From Pirellulales bacterium (lineage in GTDB: Bacteria > Planctomycetota > Planctomycetia > Pirellulales > JACPPG01), in contig DASYDW010000078.1 of the NCBI GenBank assembly GCA_036499395.1, positions 1-53,768 on the forward strand: DNA of 53,768 nucleotides, read 5' to 3'. This document shows positions 27,590-35,218 of the stretch, in pieces. Below the pieces are notes generated by a model, which ran no database searches, had not been told where the DNA came from, and worked only from the letters and a program-made list of their open reading frames with translations. Numbering within the stretch: the stretch's first letter is position 1; every line of letters begins with the position of its first letter. The position numbers and the translations under genes are program-made.

Positions 27590-28321
27590 ATGCCGACTAC
27601 GACTATCAGCGACAACGGCACGGACATGCGATTAGAGCCAATCGACTGGAGACTCGCCGCTGATGATCTCAATCAATATGGCTGCGCAATTATCGGTCCA
27701 CTGCTGCAAAAGGACCAATGCGAATCGCTCTCTGCGGCTTACTCCGATGAAAAGCAATTCCGTAGCCGGGTGATTATGTCCCGCCATGGCTTTGGCCGAG
27801 GCCAATATCAGTACTATTCCTATCCCTTGCCGCCTCTGATATCGCGATTGCGTACGTCGCTCTACATACCGCTCGCGTCAATTGCGAATCAATGGAATAA
27901 CTCGCTGGGAATTGACGTACGCTACCCGACGACTCACAAGGCATTTTTAAAGCGCTGCCACGATGCCGGCCAAACCCGGCCGACGCCGCTACTCTTGGAA
28001 TACGGACCTGGCGACTACAATGCCCTTCACCAGGACCTCTACGGAGCACACGTCTTTCCCCTTCAGGTCGCCATTCTCCTTGCTAAACCGGGTGTTGATT
28101 TTTCCGGAGGCGAATTCGTGCTGACCGAACAGCGCCCGAGAATGCAGTCGCGACCTGAAGTCGTTCCTCTGCAACAAGGACAAGGAGTGGTGTTTCCCGT
28201 CCATCACCGCCCAGTTCAGGGTTCCCGCGGGATTTATCGCGTTAACATGCGTCACGGCGTCTCGCGATTGCGATCGGGCCGCCGTCATACGCTTGGCATC
28301 ATTTTTCACGATGCGAGTTAG
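27590..28321 (+). CDS. 2-oxoglutarate/Fe(II) oxygenase linked to ada
   Basis: A 243-residue Fe(II)/2-oxoglutarate dioxygenase of the prolyl-hydroxylase-like class. Iron ligands are His147 and Asp149 in ALHQDLYG and a His in VFPVHHRPVQG (205-206); an Arg near 232 before LGIIFHDA would bind 2-oxoglutarate. AGAGGAG precedes the start and it lies 33 bp after ada, so it is co-transcribed. Proteins of this type are often found beside ada and are not AlkB itself. Oxidative dealkylation of DNA or protein is plausible but unproven. Confidence 0.9.
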   Translation: MPTTTISDNGTDMRLEPIDWRLAADDLNQYGCAIIGPLLQKDQCESLSAAYSDEKQFRSRVIMSRHGFGRGQYQYYSYPLPPLISRLRTSLYIPLASIANQWNNSLGIDVRYPTTHKAFLKRCHDAGQTRPTPLLLEYGPGDYNALHQDLYGAHVFPLQVAILLAKPGVDFSGGEFVLTEQRPRMQSRPEVVPLQQGQGVVFPVHHRPVQGSRGIYRVNMRHGVSRLRSGRRHTLGIIFHDAS

Positions 28322-28387
28322 TCACGCTGCTTTGTCGGCTTCGATGGACCAATGGGACGATATGCGACACGGGCTACCGAGCATCAA

Positions 28388-28729
28388 TCACATGCCAGGT
28401 ACTTTTATTTTCTTTATCTTATTCATGTACTTGCTCCCCCATTCGCAAAACGGCGCCAACGCCGGAATGATTGTGCTGCCAAAAGGCGTCAGCGAGTACT
28501 CAACACGTGGCGGCACTTCCTTAAAGTCCCTTCGCCTGACCACGCTGTCCGACTCTAATTCTTTCAGATTCTGAATTAACATCTTCTCGCTGATCCCGGT
28601 CAGTTCGCGGCGCAGCTCACCGAATCGCTTCGGATCACCTCGTAGCGCACGCACAATCAGCGGCTTCCATTTGCCATTGAGGAGGTCCAATGCGGCTTCC
28701 AGGCCACAATCATAGGTTTTGCGCTTCAT
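28388..28729 (-). CDS. HxlR-family transcriptional regulator
   Basis: A 113-residue winged-helix regulator of the HxlR class (MKRKTYDCGLEAALDLLNGKW onward). Cys8 lies in the usual N-terminal position for a redox- or electrophile-sensing Cys (family: CPV-L-GGKW; here DCGLEAALDLLNGKW). The core LTGISEKMLIQNLKELESDSVVRR is the recognition helix region, followed by a wing with VEYSLTPFG. I start at 28729, where GAGG lies upstream. A near-palindrome at 28754-28777 just upstream is probably its own operator. Confidence 0.92.
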   Translation of the reverse strand: MKRKTYDCGLEAALDLLNGKWKPLIVRALRGDPKRFGELRRELTGISEKMLIQNLKELESDSVVRRRDFKEVPPRVEYSLTPFGSTIIPALAPFCEWGSKYMNKIKKIKVPGM

Positions 28730-28753
28730 TTGAATGCCTCTGAGATCTAGGAA

Positions 28754-28777
28754 AGTGCTTACCAAATGATAAGTACT
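28754..28777. promoter_or_regulatory. HxlR-type operator in front of the hxlR-like gene
   Basis: AGTGCTTA and TAAGTACT flank 8 bases, seven of eight positions complementary. It lies 25 bp upstream of the regulator's start, so autoregulation is likely. A second site with the same CTTAC-N6-RTAAG core occurs at 30065-30082. Confidence 0.7.
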
Positions 28778-28845
28778 CCTCCCGAGGCCGTCAAAAACGA
28801 CTGATATTGCGGTTGAGGCCGCAACTTTGCCCACTTCAGCGGTTT

Positions 28846-28888
28846 TGTCATTCAGATGACAGCGGCGTCACGATTTGATCGGTAAAAC
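28846..28888 (+). promoter_or_regulatory. CRP-type promoter of the alpha/beta hydrolase gene
   Basis: The palindrome TGTCATTCAGATGACA (28846-28861) is followed by a -10-like TAAAAC at 28883-28888, with its first base 29.5 bp from the palindrome centre. This puts the palindrome at about -41.5, the class II CRP/FNR position. It is one of four such arrangements in the window. Confidence 0.75.
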
Positions 28889-28927
28889 TGCTCTACTTGT
28901 CTAGGCATCGCAACCAGAGGTGAAAAG

Positions 28928-29989
28928 ATGCAAATCCGAGCTTCAGAATGGCCATCGCCGCAATGGATTAGAGTAAAGGGGCAAATCACATCCGCACTTA
29001 GAGCGGGTTGGCCAAGGTATTTCAGCGACTGCGTGAAGACACTGGCGGCAGCTGCATTAGCTGTCTCTCTGAACGCATTGGTTGCCGCTGCCGATGCACC
29101 GGCAAAGGCGGATCGCACCATCGCTTATCGCACTGCCAAGATTGACGGGCTCGACATTTTCTATCGAGAAGCAGGAGCAAAAGATGCTCCGGTAATCTTG
29201 CTGCTGCATGCATACCCGTCGTCCTCTCACATGTTCCGCAATTTGATCCCCTTGCTCATGGACGATTTTCACATAGTAGCACCCGACTTTCCCGGGTACG
29301 GGCAAAGCACTGCTCCGGCAGTCGACAAGTTTCCTTACACCTTTCAGAGCTTTGCCGATATCACAGACAAGCTCGTAGGCCAACTGGGATTAACCAAGTA
29401 CGCAATCTTTTGCGGACCCGATGTCGGGTCATACGTTGGTTTTCGGCTCGCCACAAAACATCCGGAACGAGTTGGCGCACTGGTAATCCAAAATGGAGAA
29501 GCGTACGCGGAAAGCCGTAATAAGGAATTCTGGAGGCCGTTCGAGGAGTTCGGGCGAAATCGAACGGCAGAAAATGCCCATCACCTGCATAAGCATCTCT
29601 CACTTGAGGACAACAAGTGGCATTACACGCACGGCGGTCGAAACCCGGAGTCGTTTAGCCCTGATACTTGGACTCTTGATTTTGCGATCCTCTCGCGGCC
29701 CGGGAATCCAGAGAATCGCGCAGCGCTGTTTTACGACACGCGTTCGAATCTTACGGATTATGCGAAGTGGCAGGCTTATTTTCGCGACCACCAGCCACCA
29801 ACACTCGTTGTGTGGGGTAAAAACAGCGGCATCGTCACTGCTGACGGCGGAATGTTTTACAAGCGTGATCTGAAGGATGTCGAGATACATGCATTCGACA
29901 CTGGGCATTTCGCATTAGAGGAAGACCTGTATCCGATCTCTCGTCTCGTACGAGATTTCTTGGACAAGACCTTGAAGCCGCACAAATAG
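28928..29989 (+). CDS. Exported alpha/beta hydrolase (epoxide hydrolase/dehalogenase-like)
   Basis: A 353-residue alpha/beta hydrolase. Residues about 36-55 (TLAAAALAVSLNALVAAADA) look like a signal or anchor segment, though preceded by an unusually long N-terminus; AGAGGTGAAAAG supports ATG 28928, while GTG 29033 would give a standard signal peptide. The fold shows LLLHAYPSSSHMFRNLIPLL (oxyanion), FPGYGQS, nucleophile elbow CGPDVGSYVG with Asp as nucleophile, and FDTGHFALEE with the catalytic His. Asp nucleophiles are typical of epoxide hydrolases and haloalkane dehalogenases. It is the first unit of the proposed CRP-type regulon. Confidence 0.88.
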   Translation: MQIRASEWPSPQWIRVKGQITSALRAGWPRYFSDCVKTLAAAALAVSLNALVAAADAPAKADRTIAYRTAKIDGLDIFYREAGAKDAPVILLLHAYPSSSHMFRNLIPLLMDDFHIVAPDFPGYGQSTAPAVDKFPYTFQSFADITDKLVGQLGLTKYAIFCGPDVGSYVGFRLATKHPERVGALVIQNGEAYAESRNKEFWRPFEEFGRNRTAENAHHLHKHLSLEDNKWHYTHGGRNPESFSPDTWTLDFAILSRPGNPENRAALFYDTRSNLTDYAKWQAYFRDHQPPTLVVWGKNSGIVTADGGMFYKRDLKDVEIHAFDTGHFALEEDLYPISRLVRDFLDKTLKPHK

Positions 29990-30064
29990 GCTGGATTCAA
30001 GATTCCTACTGATATTCGACATTGAGATTAGAGCAAACCGGTAGGCACAGAAGAGCGACATGCC

Positions 30065-30082
30065 ACTTACTAAAAGGTAAGT
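30065..30082. promoter_or_regulatory. Second HxlR-type operator (perfect palindrome)
   Basis: ACTTAC-TAAAAG-GTAAGT, perfect 6-bp arms. It matches the site in front of the hxlR-like gene in its CTTAC-N6-TAAG core. No full gene follows within 300 bp; only an 11-codon frame (MGHLRLPHPTD) starts at about 30098. The site may have lost its target gene or may act on the P460 operon from a distance. Confidence 0.65.
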
Positions 30083-30303
30083 ACTTGACCGGTGGAATGG
30101 GTCATTTAAGATTGCCGCACCCTACGGACTAGTACGATCTGTCTCTTCAAGATCGCCTAAACCAATTGCGAATATAACTCGGCGCGGAGCTAGCTCGTCT
30201 CAAATACGAAGGCATGGCCTCCTGTGCAAAGAGTTACCTATGCGTAAAGGATTTAGCCGGATTGAGTCAGATCGCATCAGCAAATGGAGATTAGTCACGC
30301 CGT

Positions 30304-30346
30304 TGTCATCCAGATGACAGCGACCTCCGACCAACATCGATATGAT
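30304..30346 (+). promoter_or_regulatory. CRP-type promoter of the cytochrome P460 operon
   Basis: The palindrome TGTCATCCAGATGACA (30304-30319) is followed by TATGAT at 30341-30346, exactly the same spacing as in the hydrolase promoter. The predicted transcript start near 30353 excludes the ATG at 30342 as the start of the first P460 gene and favours ATG 30384. Confidence 0.8.
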
Positions 30347-30383
30347 CGACATCTGTATTAGCACCAACCTTAGGAGTTGCGCC

Positions 30384-30983
30384 ATGTCAAAAACATCTAG
30401 CCGCTATCGCGGCCTGCTTGCAGTCGTCGTCTTCGGTGTCTCTGCGATGTCATTCGTGCTTTTCGCAATGGCTGCCGACAAGGGAACAATGCATCCCGCG
30501 GTCGAGTATTCCGCTGACGGGAAATTGAAACGTCCGCTCGATCACCGTAAGTGGATCTATATCGGAACGCCACTTACGCCGAACGACCTGAATGACGGCG
30601 AGGCCGCCTTTCCAGAGTTCCATGCCGTCTATATGGACCCTGAAAGCTTCGCGCATTACGAGAAAACTGGGCAGTTTCGCGATGGAACTACGCTGGTCAA
30701 GGAATTGATTAGCGTTGGGTCGAAAGAGGCGCCGAGCGGCAATGGTTATTTCATGGGAGATTTGCGTGGACTCGATGTTGCGGTCAAGGATTCACAACGA
30801 TTCAAGGATGAGCCGGGATCTTGGGCCTATTTCAACTTCAACCACAAATTGCCGTTAAAAACTGAGGCAGTGAAGAGCTCGGCGGTCGCTTGCAACAAGT
30901 GCCATCAGGACAATGCGACCAAGGACTGGGTGTTCATGAAGTACTATCCCGTGCTGCGAGATGCCACGCCAGCATCGAAGTAA
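30384..30983 (+). CDS. Cytochrome P460-family c-haem protein, first
   Basis: A 199-residue exported haem protein. It starts at ATG 30384 behind AGGAG; the first 32 residues are a signal peptide (LLAVVVFGVSAMSFVLFAMA). The mature part has the P460-type beta core (WIYIGTPLTPNDLN, FHAVYMDP, FRDGTTLVKELI) and a C-terminal c-haem motif CNKCH. P460 enzymes oxidise hydroxylamine through a haem cross-linked to a Lys; related proteins do other oxidations, so hydroxylamine is only one possibility. It is the first gene of an operon with a second P460, SnoaL-like and CMD genes. Confidence 0.88.
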   Translation: MSKTSSRYRGLLAVVVFGVSAMSFVLFAMAADKGTMHPAVEYSADGKLKRPLDHRKWIYIGTPLTPNDLNDGEAAFPEFHAVYMDPESFAHYEKTGQFRDGTTLVKELISVGSKEAPSGNGYFMGDLRGLDVAVKDSQRFKDEPGSWAYFNFNHKLPLKTEAVKSSAVACNKCHQDNATKDWVFMKYYPVLRDATPASK

Positions 30984-31021
30984 TTGTCAGTTTTATCCGT
31001 CCGGCATACACGAAAGCCCCC

Positions 31022-31627
31022 ATGGTCCGAAAGATCGTCCTTCTCGTATTCACCTTGGTCGTCATGGCCAGCGCGCTGACGGCCTGGTCGGTGTCAGTTA
31101 AAAATCAGATCGAGGCGAGAGAACTAGCGGAGCCGGTATTTTCCGAGTATGTCGACAAGGCGGGACAAATCTCCCTTCCCGCCAAATATAGAACCAGCTT
31201 CGTGCATCTCGGCTCGTATGCGGTGGCAACGAAGCCGGGGGTGCCGGTCAATGAATTACACAACGTGTACACGCGACCAGAAGATGTCGTGGCCTTTCAG
31301 CGAGAAGGTAATTTTCCAGACGGTGCGATCCTTGTCAAAGAAGTCTATAGGACCGCCGCCGGCACATTGAGCACAGGCGAGGTCAAATGGGCTTCGGACA
31401 TCAAGTTGTGGTTTGTGATGGTTAAGGATCAGAAGGGGAGATTCGAGAACAGCGTTCAATGGGGCGACGGCTGGGGGTGGGCATTGTTTCATGCTACTGC
31501 TCCGAAAATCAACGCCGTAACCGACTATACCGCTAACTGCCGCGCATGCCACATACCTGCGCGGAAGGACGATTGGATCTACTTGCGCGGGTATCCATTT
31601 TTAAAAACAGAAAGGCCCACGAAGTAA
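31022..31627 (+). CDS. Cytochrome P460-family c-haem protein, second
   Basis: A 201-residue exported protein (ATG 31022, MVRKIVLLVFTLVVMASALTA) with a signal anchor, then the same P460-like core (YRTSFVHLGSYAVATKPG, LHNVYTRPEDVVAFQ, FPDGAILVKEVY) and the haem motif CRACH near the C-terminus. It is clearly homologous to, but diverged from, the preceding gene, 38 bp upstream. The pair may form a heteromeric or serial electron-transfer unit in the periplasm. Confidence 0.87.
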   Translation: MVRKIVLLVFTLVVMASALTAWSVSVKNQIEARELAEPVFSEYVDKAGQISLPAKYRTSFVHLGSYAVATKPGVPVNELHNVYTRPEDVVAFQREGNFPDGAILVKEVYRTAAGTLSTGEVKWASDIKLWFVMVKDQKGRFENSVQWGDGWGWALFHATAPKINAVTDYTANCRACHIPARKDDWIYLRGYPFLKTERPTK

Positions 31628-31712
31628 CCCAAGGCTAATTTACAAAAACTGATAGGGGCGAATCGCCGCCATCGCAGAACTCAGAGCCCATTTTCACAGT
31701 TGGAGCATCAGA

Positions 31713-32162
31713 ATGTCGAAGGAAGAAGCGAACAAGGCCATCGTGGCTCGTTGGTTTAAGGATTTCTGGGGAAATCCATCGGACTTGAAGATTGTCGATG
31801 AATTGGCAAAACCAGATATGCTCTTTCAATATCCGATGCATGGTCCGGTTCGCGGAACGGCCAACATCAAAAAAATGATGGCGGAGATGCGGGAGGCGTT
31901 TCCGGATCTCAACTTCTGGGGCATTGGTGATGTAATCGCTGAAGGTGATTTTGTCGCGGCCCGTTGGGAAGGCGGCGGCACACATACCGGACCTGCCTTC
32001 GCGGAGCTGCCGGTCGGCGCGCTGCCGGCGACCTCAGGACGCAAGATGCATTTCACCGGAAACACCATATTCCGAATTGAGAACGGCAAGATCGCCGAAG
32101 AAATCGGTGAAGAAGGCGCTTTGACGGCGCTCCAGCAGCTAGGACTAATCAAGTCGGTGTGA
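31713..32162 (+). CDS. SnoaL-like / ester-cyclase-family protein
   Basis: A 149-residue SnoaL-like protein of the NTF2-like fold: NKAIVARWFKDFWGNPSDLKIVDELAKPDMLFQYP, then IKKMMAEMREAFPDLNFWGIGDVIAEGDFVAARWEGGGTHTG and a C-terminal RIENGKIAEEI. Such proteins act as cyclases, isomerases or carriers of small hydrophobic molecules. Same strand as the P460 genes and 85 bp downstream, so probably the same transcript. Confidence 0.9.
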   Translation: MSKEEANKAIVARWFKDFWGNPSDLKIVDELAKPDMLFQYPMHGPVRGTANIKKMMAEMREAFPDLNFWGIGDVIAEGDFVAARWEGGGTHTGPAFAELPVGALPATSGRKMHFTGNTIFRIENGKIAEEIGEEGALTALQQLGLIKSV

Positions 32163-32342
32163 TGCAACCTCATCGGCACTGGTCATCGCTGTGAGTTGAC
32201 CTCCACAATAGCTTTACAGTGTCCGCGCCTACTACGCGCAGGGCGTCGAATAGAGTGCGGCAGCTTTATCTATTGGCGATGCCTGGGAAACCATACGATT
32301 GTCACACGTACTCCATCCGCTGTCCATTCTAGGGAAGGGTTT

Positions 32343-32867
32343 ATGTCGCGCCTCCAGATTCCAACTCGCGACGAGGCACCGTCTGCATCGCAGCCGATTC
32401 TTGATGAGATCAGCGAGCGATTCGGATTCGTGCCAAATCTACCGCGGCTTATGTCTCTTAGTCCCATCGTTCTTAACGGTGTCGTCGGATTGCAGAGCGC
32501 GCTGAGCAAGGCCCTTGATCCCGAGACGCGCACGGCCATCGCAATCGCCGTATCCCAAGTCAACAAATGCAATTATTGCCTTAAGGCCCATTGTTATGTC
32601 GCTCTGAAGGACAATACGAGTCCAGGAAATGATATTTTGCTGCGCGACTCGTACGATGCAAACAAACGCGCAGCAGCCGAATTCGCGGCGAAGGTTGTAG
32701 AGCTCCGAGGGCACGTCGCCGATGAGGATCTGAAGGCTGTTCGCGGCGCGGGTTTCAAGGATTCTCAAATTCTGGAAATCATCGCGCTGTCAGTGCAGTT
32801 CCTGATGACGAACTTCATGAACAACGTTGCTCTTACTGACATCGACGTCGAATTGGACCAGGTATGA
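32343..32867 (+). CDS. Carboxymuconolactone decarboxylase / AhpD-like protein
   Basis: A 174-residue CMD-family protein. It starts at ATG 32343 behind AGGGAAGGG. The active-site CNYCLKAH (CxxCxxxH) is that of AhpD-like peroxidase-type members rather than true decarboxylases. FGFVPNLPRLMSLSP and ALDPETRTAIAIAVSQVNKC complete the pattern of the uncharacterised peroxidase-related subgroup. Its stop codon overlaps the start of a truncated NmrA-like frame (ATGA). Confidence 0.92.
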   Translation: MSRLQIPTRDEAPSASQPILDEISERFGFVPNLPRLMSLSPIVLNGVVGLQSALSKALDPETRTAIAIAVSQVNKCNYCLKAHCYVALKDNTSPGNDILLRDSYDANKRAAAEFAAKVVELRGHVADEDLKAVRGAGFKDSQILEIIALSVQFLMTNFMNNVALTDIDVELDQV

Positions 32868-33025
32868 GCGACGCGACACATTCTGTCTTAATCCTGGGAA
32901 CTACGATCCAGACCGGGCGTCTCTTCGTGCAAGAGATCGAACGGGAGCCCGGCACTACGCGTGCGCGACGATGTACCCTTCGTCGGCGGCCCCCCCTCCA
33001 CATCCTTACGTCAGTGGGCGGTTGA
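32864..33025 (+). pseudogene. Truncated NmrA/Rossmann-type protein
   Basis: An ATGA overlap with the CMD gene opens a 53-residue frame, MSDATHSVLILGTTIQTGRL then FVQEIEREPG, the first beta strand and glycine loop of an NmrA-like NAD(P)-binding protein. It soon degenerates to Arg/Pro-rich sequence and stops. The rest of the gene is missing before the convergent AlkA-like gene. The translational coupling shows it was the last gene of the P460 operon. Confidence 0.7.
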
Positions 33026-33072
33026 GAATCGTGAAGTATTGCTGCGACTCGTAGCGGCAGCGTGATCCACGA

Positions 33073-33723
33073 TTATCGCAGATCACGAGCCGTGATACCG
33101 AGTTTTACGGCCGTCCATAAATACATCGAGGCAATGCTTCGATACGGACGCCATTGTTCTGCCCTTTCAGCCACCTGAGCAGGCGACGCGATGCCTTTAA
33201 GGCCGGCTGCCAACTGTAAGCCTCGTCTGATGCCATTATCATCCGCGGGCAGTACATCCAGCCTTTGCAACTGAAAAATGAGAAATACGTTGACTGTCCA
33301 GCGGCCCACGCCTGGAATCTGGGTTAAATGGGCAGCGATCTCATCGTCGGACCTTTTCGGCAGCGATTTGGCTAGTCGTGGATTGTTCGCAAACCATTTC
33401 GAGATATTTCGGATGTAAGTTCCCTTAGTACTAGAGACACCAGCAGATCGAAAACTGGAAACCGGCAATGCCAGCACCCGCGCCGGAGTGAGTCGGTTTC
33501 TCGCCTGCTTCGTCAATGCTTCGAAAATCGTGCGGGCCCCCTTCGACGATACGCGTTGCAAGAGAATAGCGCGTACGAGCGACTGAAAGTCCGAATCGGA
33601 GGTGGGCGGTATTCGGCGGACACCAACTTGCGCAATAACCACTTGAATGACCTTGCCGAGTTGCGGATCTGAATCAGAAAGAACCTGCTCGATTGATGGT
33701 CGCTTGGTTGTCTTCGTATTCAT
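33073..33723 (-). CDS. AlkA-like 3-methyladenine DNA glycosylase
   Basis: A 216-residue HhH-GPD glycosylase without an iron-sulphur cluster. LVRAILLQRVSSKGARTIF takes the place of the usual QQ-S helix, followed by the hairpin LTQIPGVGRWTVNVFLIF and the catalytic Asp of DVLPADDNGIRRGL. It would remove alkylated purines and so extend the alkylation-repair set 6 kb away. It is convergent with the P460 operon. I start at 33723 (MNTKTTKRPS); the frame is open six codons upstream. Confidence 0.9.
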   Translation of the reverse strand: MNTKTTKRPSIEQVLSDSDPQLGKVIQVVIAQVGVRRIPPTSDSDFQSLVRAILLQRVSSKGARTIFEALTKQARNRLTPARVLALPVSSFRSAGVSSTKGTYIRNISKWFANNPRLAKSLPKRSDDEIAAHLTQIPGVGRWTVNVFLIFQLQRLDVLPADDNGIRRGLQLAAGLKGIASPAQVAERAEQWRPYRSIASMYLWTAVKLGITARDLR

Positions 33724-33850
33724 CGTTTTCCAGACCTGCACCTAACTTCATTCCAAATACCGCGTACGGGAACATAGTGCGCCCCAACGCTTGCTCGAAG
33801 ACATCATGGCTGTCAAAGGAGTGAAAGTCAGCAGAATATTTTGGCCAGCA

Positions 33851-33893
33851 TGTCATGCAGATGACAGCGCATCAGACATGAGATCGATAAGAT
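33851..33893 (+). promoter_or_regulatory. CRP-type promoter of the first ABM monooxygenase gene
   Basis: The palindrome TGTCATGCAGATGACA (33851-33866) and a -10-like TAAGAT at 33888-33893, with spacing identical to the two promoters at 28.8 and 30.3 kb. The gene start lies 62 bp downstream. Confidence 0.8.
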
Positions 33894-33954
33894 GACGTCG
33901 AAGTGCCATATGCAATCGGTTATTAAGCAATAAGACGAAGTCAGCGAGGTATTT

Positions 33955-34263
33955 ATGTTCAACGATAATGAACGGGTCATCATTGCGGAAGTTGTCACTC
34001 TGCCCGGGAAACGGGATGAGTTTCGAAAAGCACTTGACGAGCTCATCTTGCATTCTCTCGCCGAAGAGGGAGTATCGACATTTCGACTCCATGAGAGCCA
34101 AGATCAGGCGGGACATTTTTTGCTGTATGAGCGCTTTCGCGACGATCAATCGCTGAAAAGTCATAATGCAACGGACCATGTCGCGAAGATTCTTCAGATC
34201 GCGTCCGGGATCGCTCAAGACGGAAAGCCAAAGATTGCGGTCTATCGCATCCTGACTGATTAG
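33955..34263 (+). CDS. ABM-domain (putative quinol) monooxygenase
   Basis: A 102-residue single-domain protein of the antibiotic biosynthesis monooxygenase / YgiN type: VIIAEVVTLPGKRDEFRKALDELILHSLAEEGVSTFRLHESQDQAGHFLLYERFRDDQSLKSHNATDHV. These cofactor-free dimers oxidise quinol- or anthrone-like substrates. The stop TAG at 34261-34263 is made partly by the left end of the inserted IS: T and A are target bases and G is the first IS base. Confidence 0.92.
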   Translation: MFNDNERVIIAEVVTLPGKRDEFRKALDELILHSLAEEGVSTFRLHESQDQAGHFLLYERFRDDQSLKSHNATDHVAKILQIASGIAQDGKPKIAVYRILTD

Positions 34264-35139
34264 AGCCGGTTTCAAAACCTGCGTAGACAGATCAGTATGC
34301 AGGCCAAGTGGATGAAGCCTTGGTAAATGAAGCTGTAGTATTCGTGTCGGATCATCAGTCGGCGGAAGCTGCCGATCCAGGAGATGGTGCGTTCGATCTT
34401 CCAGCGCCGGCGATAACGACGCAGCTTGCGACCATCTTGCGTGTTTGGTCGAACTCGGCCTCGGCGGTGTGGGCAGACCAGGTCCCAGCCTTTGGCCAGC
34501 AGGTTGGTTCGCAGTTTATCGCTGTCATAGGCTCAGTCGGCGATCAGCGGAGTCGGTGTTTCGGCGATAGGGACTTCATCGATGACGGCTTCGACCAGCG
34601 TGACCTCAGCAGGCGAAGCACTTTTGGTCCGGCATGCGAGTGGAACTCCCTGACCATCTGCCACCACCATCCACTTTGTACCTTTTCCCCGCTTCGTTTT
34701 GCCGACTCGGTCGCCCCTTTTTTAGCCGGCGAGAAGCTTGCATCGACGAACACTTCGTCCCAGTCGAGCAAGCCTTGCTCGTCGAGCGTGTCGAGGAAGG
34801 CGTGCCAGATTCGCACCAGCACGTCTTCGCCTTCCCACTCGACCAATCGCCGCCAGCATGTGCTCGGCGATGGATACCGTTCCGGCAGGTCACGCCAACG
34901 AGCCCCGCTCCTCAACACCCACAGGATGCCTTCCAAACACGCTCGATCATCAGCCGGCGGGCGACCACCTTTGGCAGACCGCTTCCGCTTCGGAAGGAAC
35001 CCTTTGATCTTCTCCCACTGTTCGTCCGTGACAAAGACTTCGTGTCGTCGGGCCATGGAAAGGTCTCCTTTCAACGGCCTTCATAACCCAACCCTCGACA
35101 GGGCGCAAGTTTAAATCAAACAGGTTTTGAAACCAGCTC
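34263..35139 (-). mobile_element. IS5-family (IS427-type) insertion sequence, 877 bp
   Basis: The ends GAGCCGGTTTCAAAACCTG and CAGGTTTTGAAACCAGCTC are inverted repeats with one mismatch in 19 bases. They are flanked by TA on both sides (34261-34262 and 35140-35141), the usual 2-bp duplication for this group. It carries a two-frame transposase on the minus strand. The intact ends and duplication show a fairly recent insertion into the stop codon of the ABM gene, which keeps its reading frame. Confidence 0.93.
34284..35056 (-). pseudogene. IS5-family transposase, two frames, with a nonsense mutation
   Basis: The first frame (from 35056, MARRHEVFVTDEQWEKIKGF) runs through the N-terminal DUF4096 region and the first catalytic Asp in FVDASFSPAK. 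At TAAAAAAGG (near 34725) the homology moves to another frame, GDRVGKTKRGKGTKWMVV onward, as expected for the programmed frameshift of this group. The second Asp (PLIAD) is directly followed by TGA where relatives have CGA (RAYDSD). The frame then continues cleanly through the Glu motif KIERTISW to the end. A single C-to-T-type change has therefore probably inactivated the element. Confidence 0.85.
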
Positions 35140-35218
35140 TAGTCGACTGCGGATGACTGCCCTATGTTGGCATAACAGGCAATGCGCGGGACTTTTCCGA
35201 GCCAGATGTCGAATACTT

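Noticed and set aside
34308..35114. Long plus-strand frame of 268 codons
   Set aside because: It is antisense to the IS5-family transposase, whose motifs are unmistakable on the minus strand.
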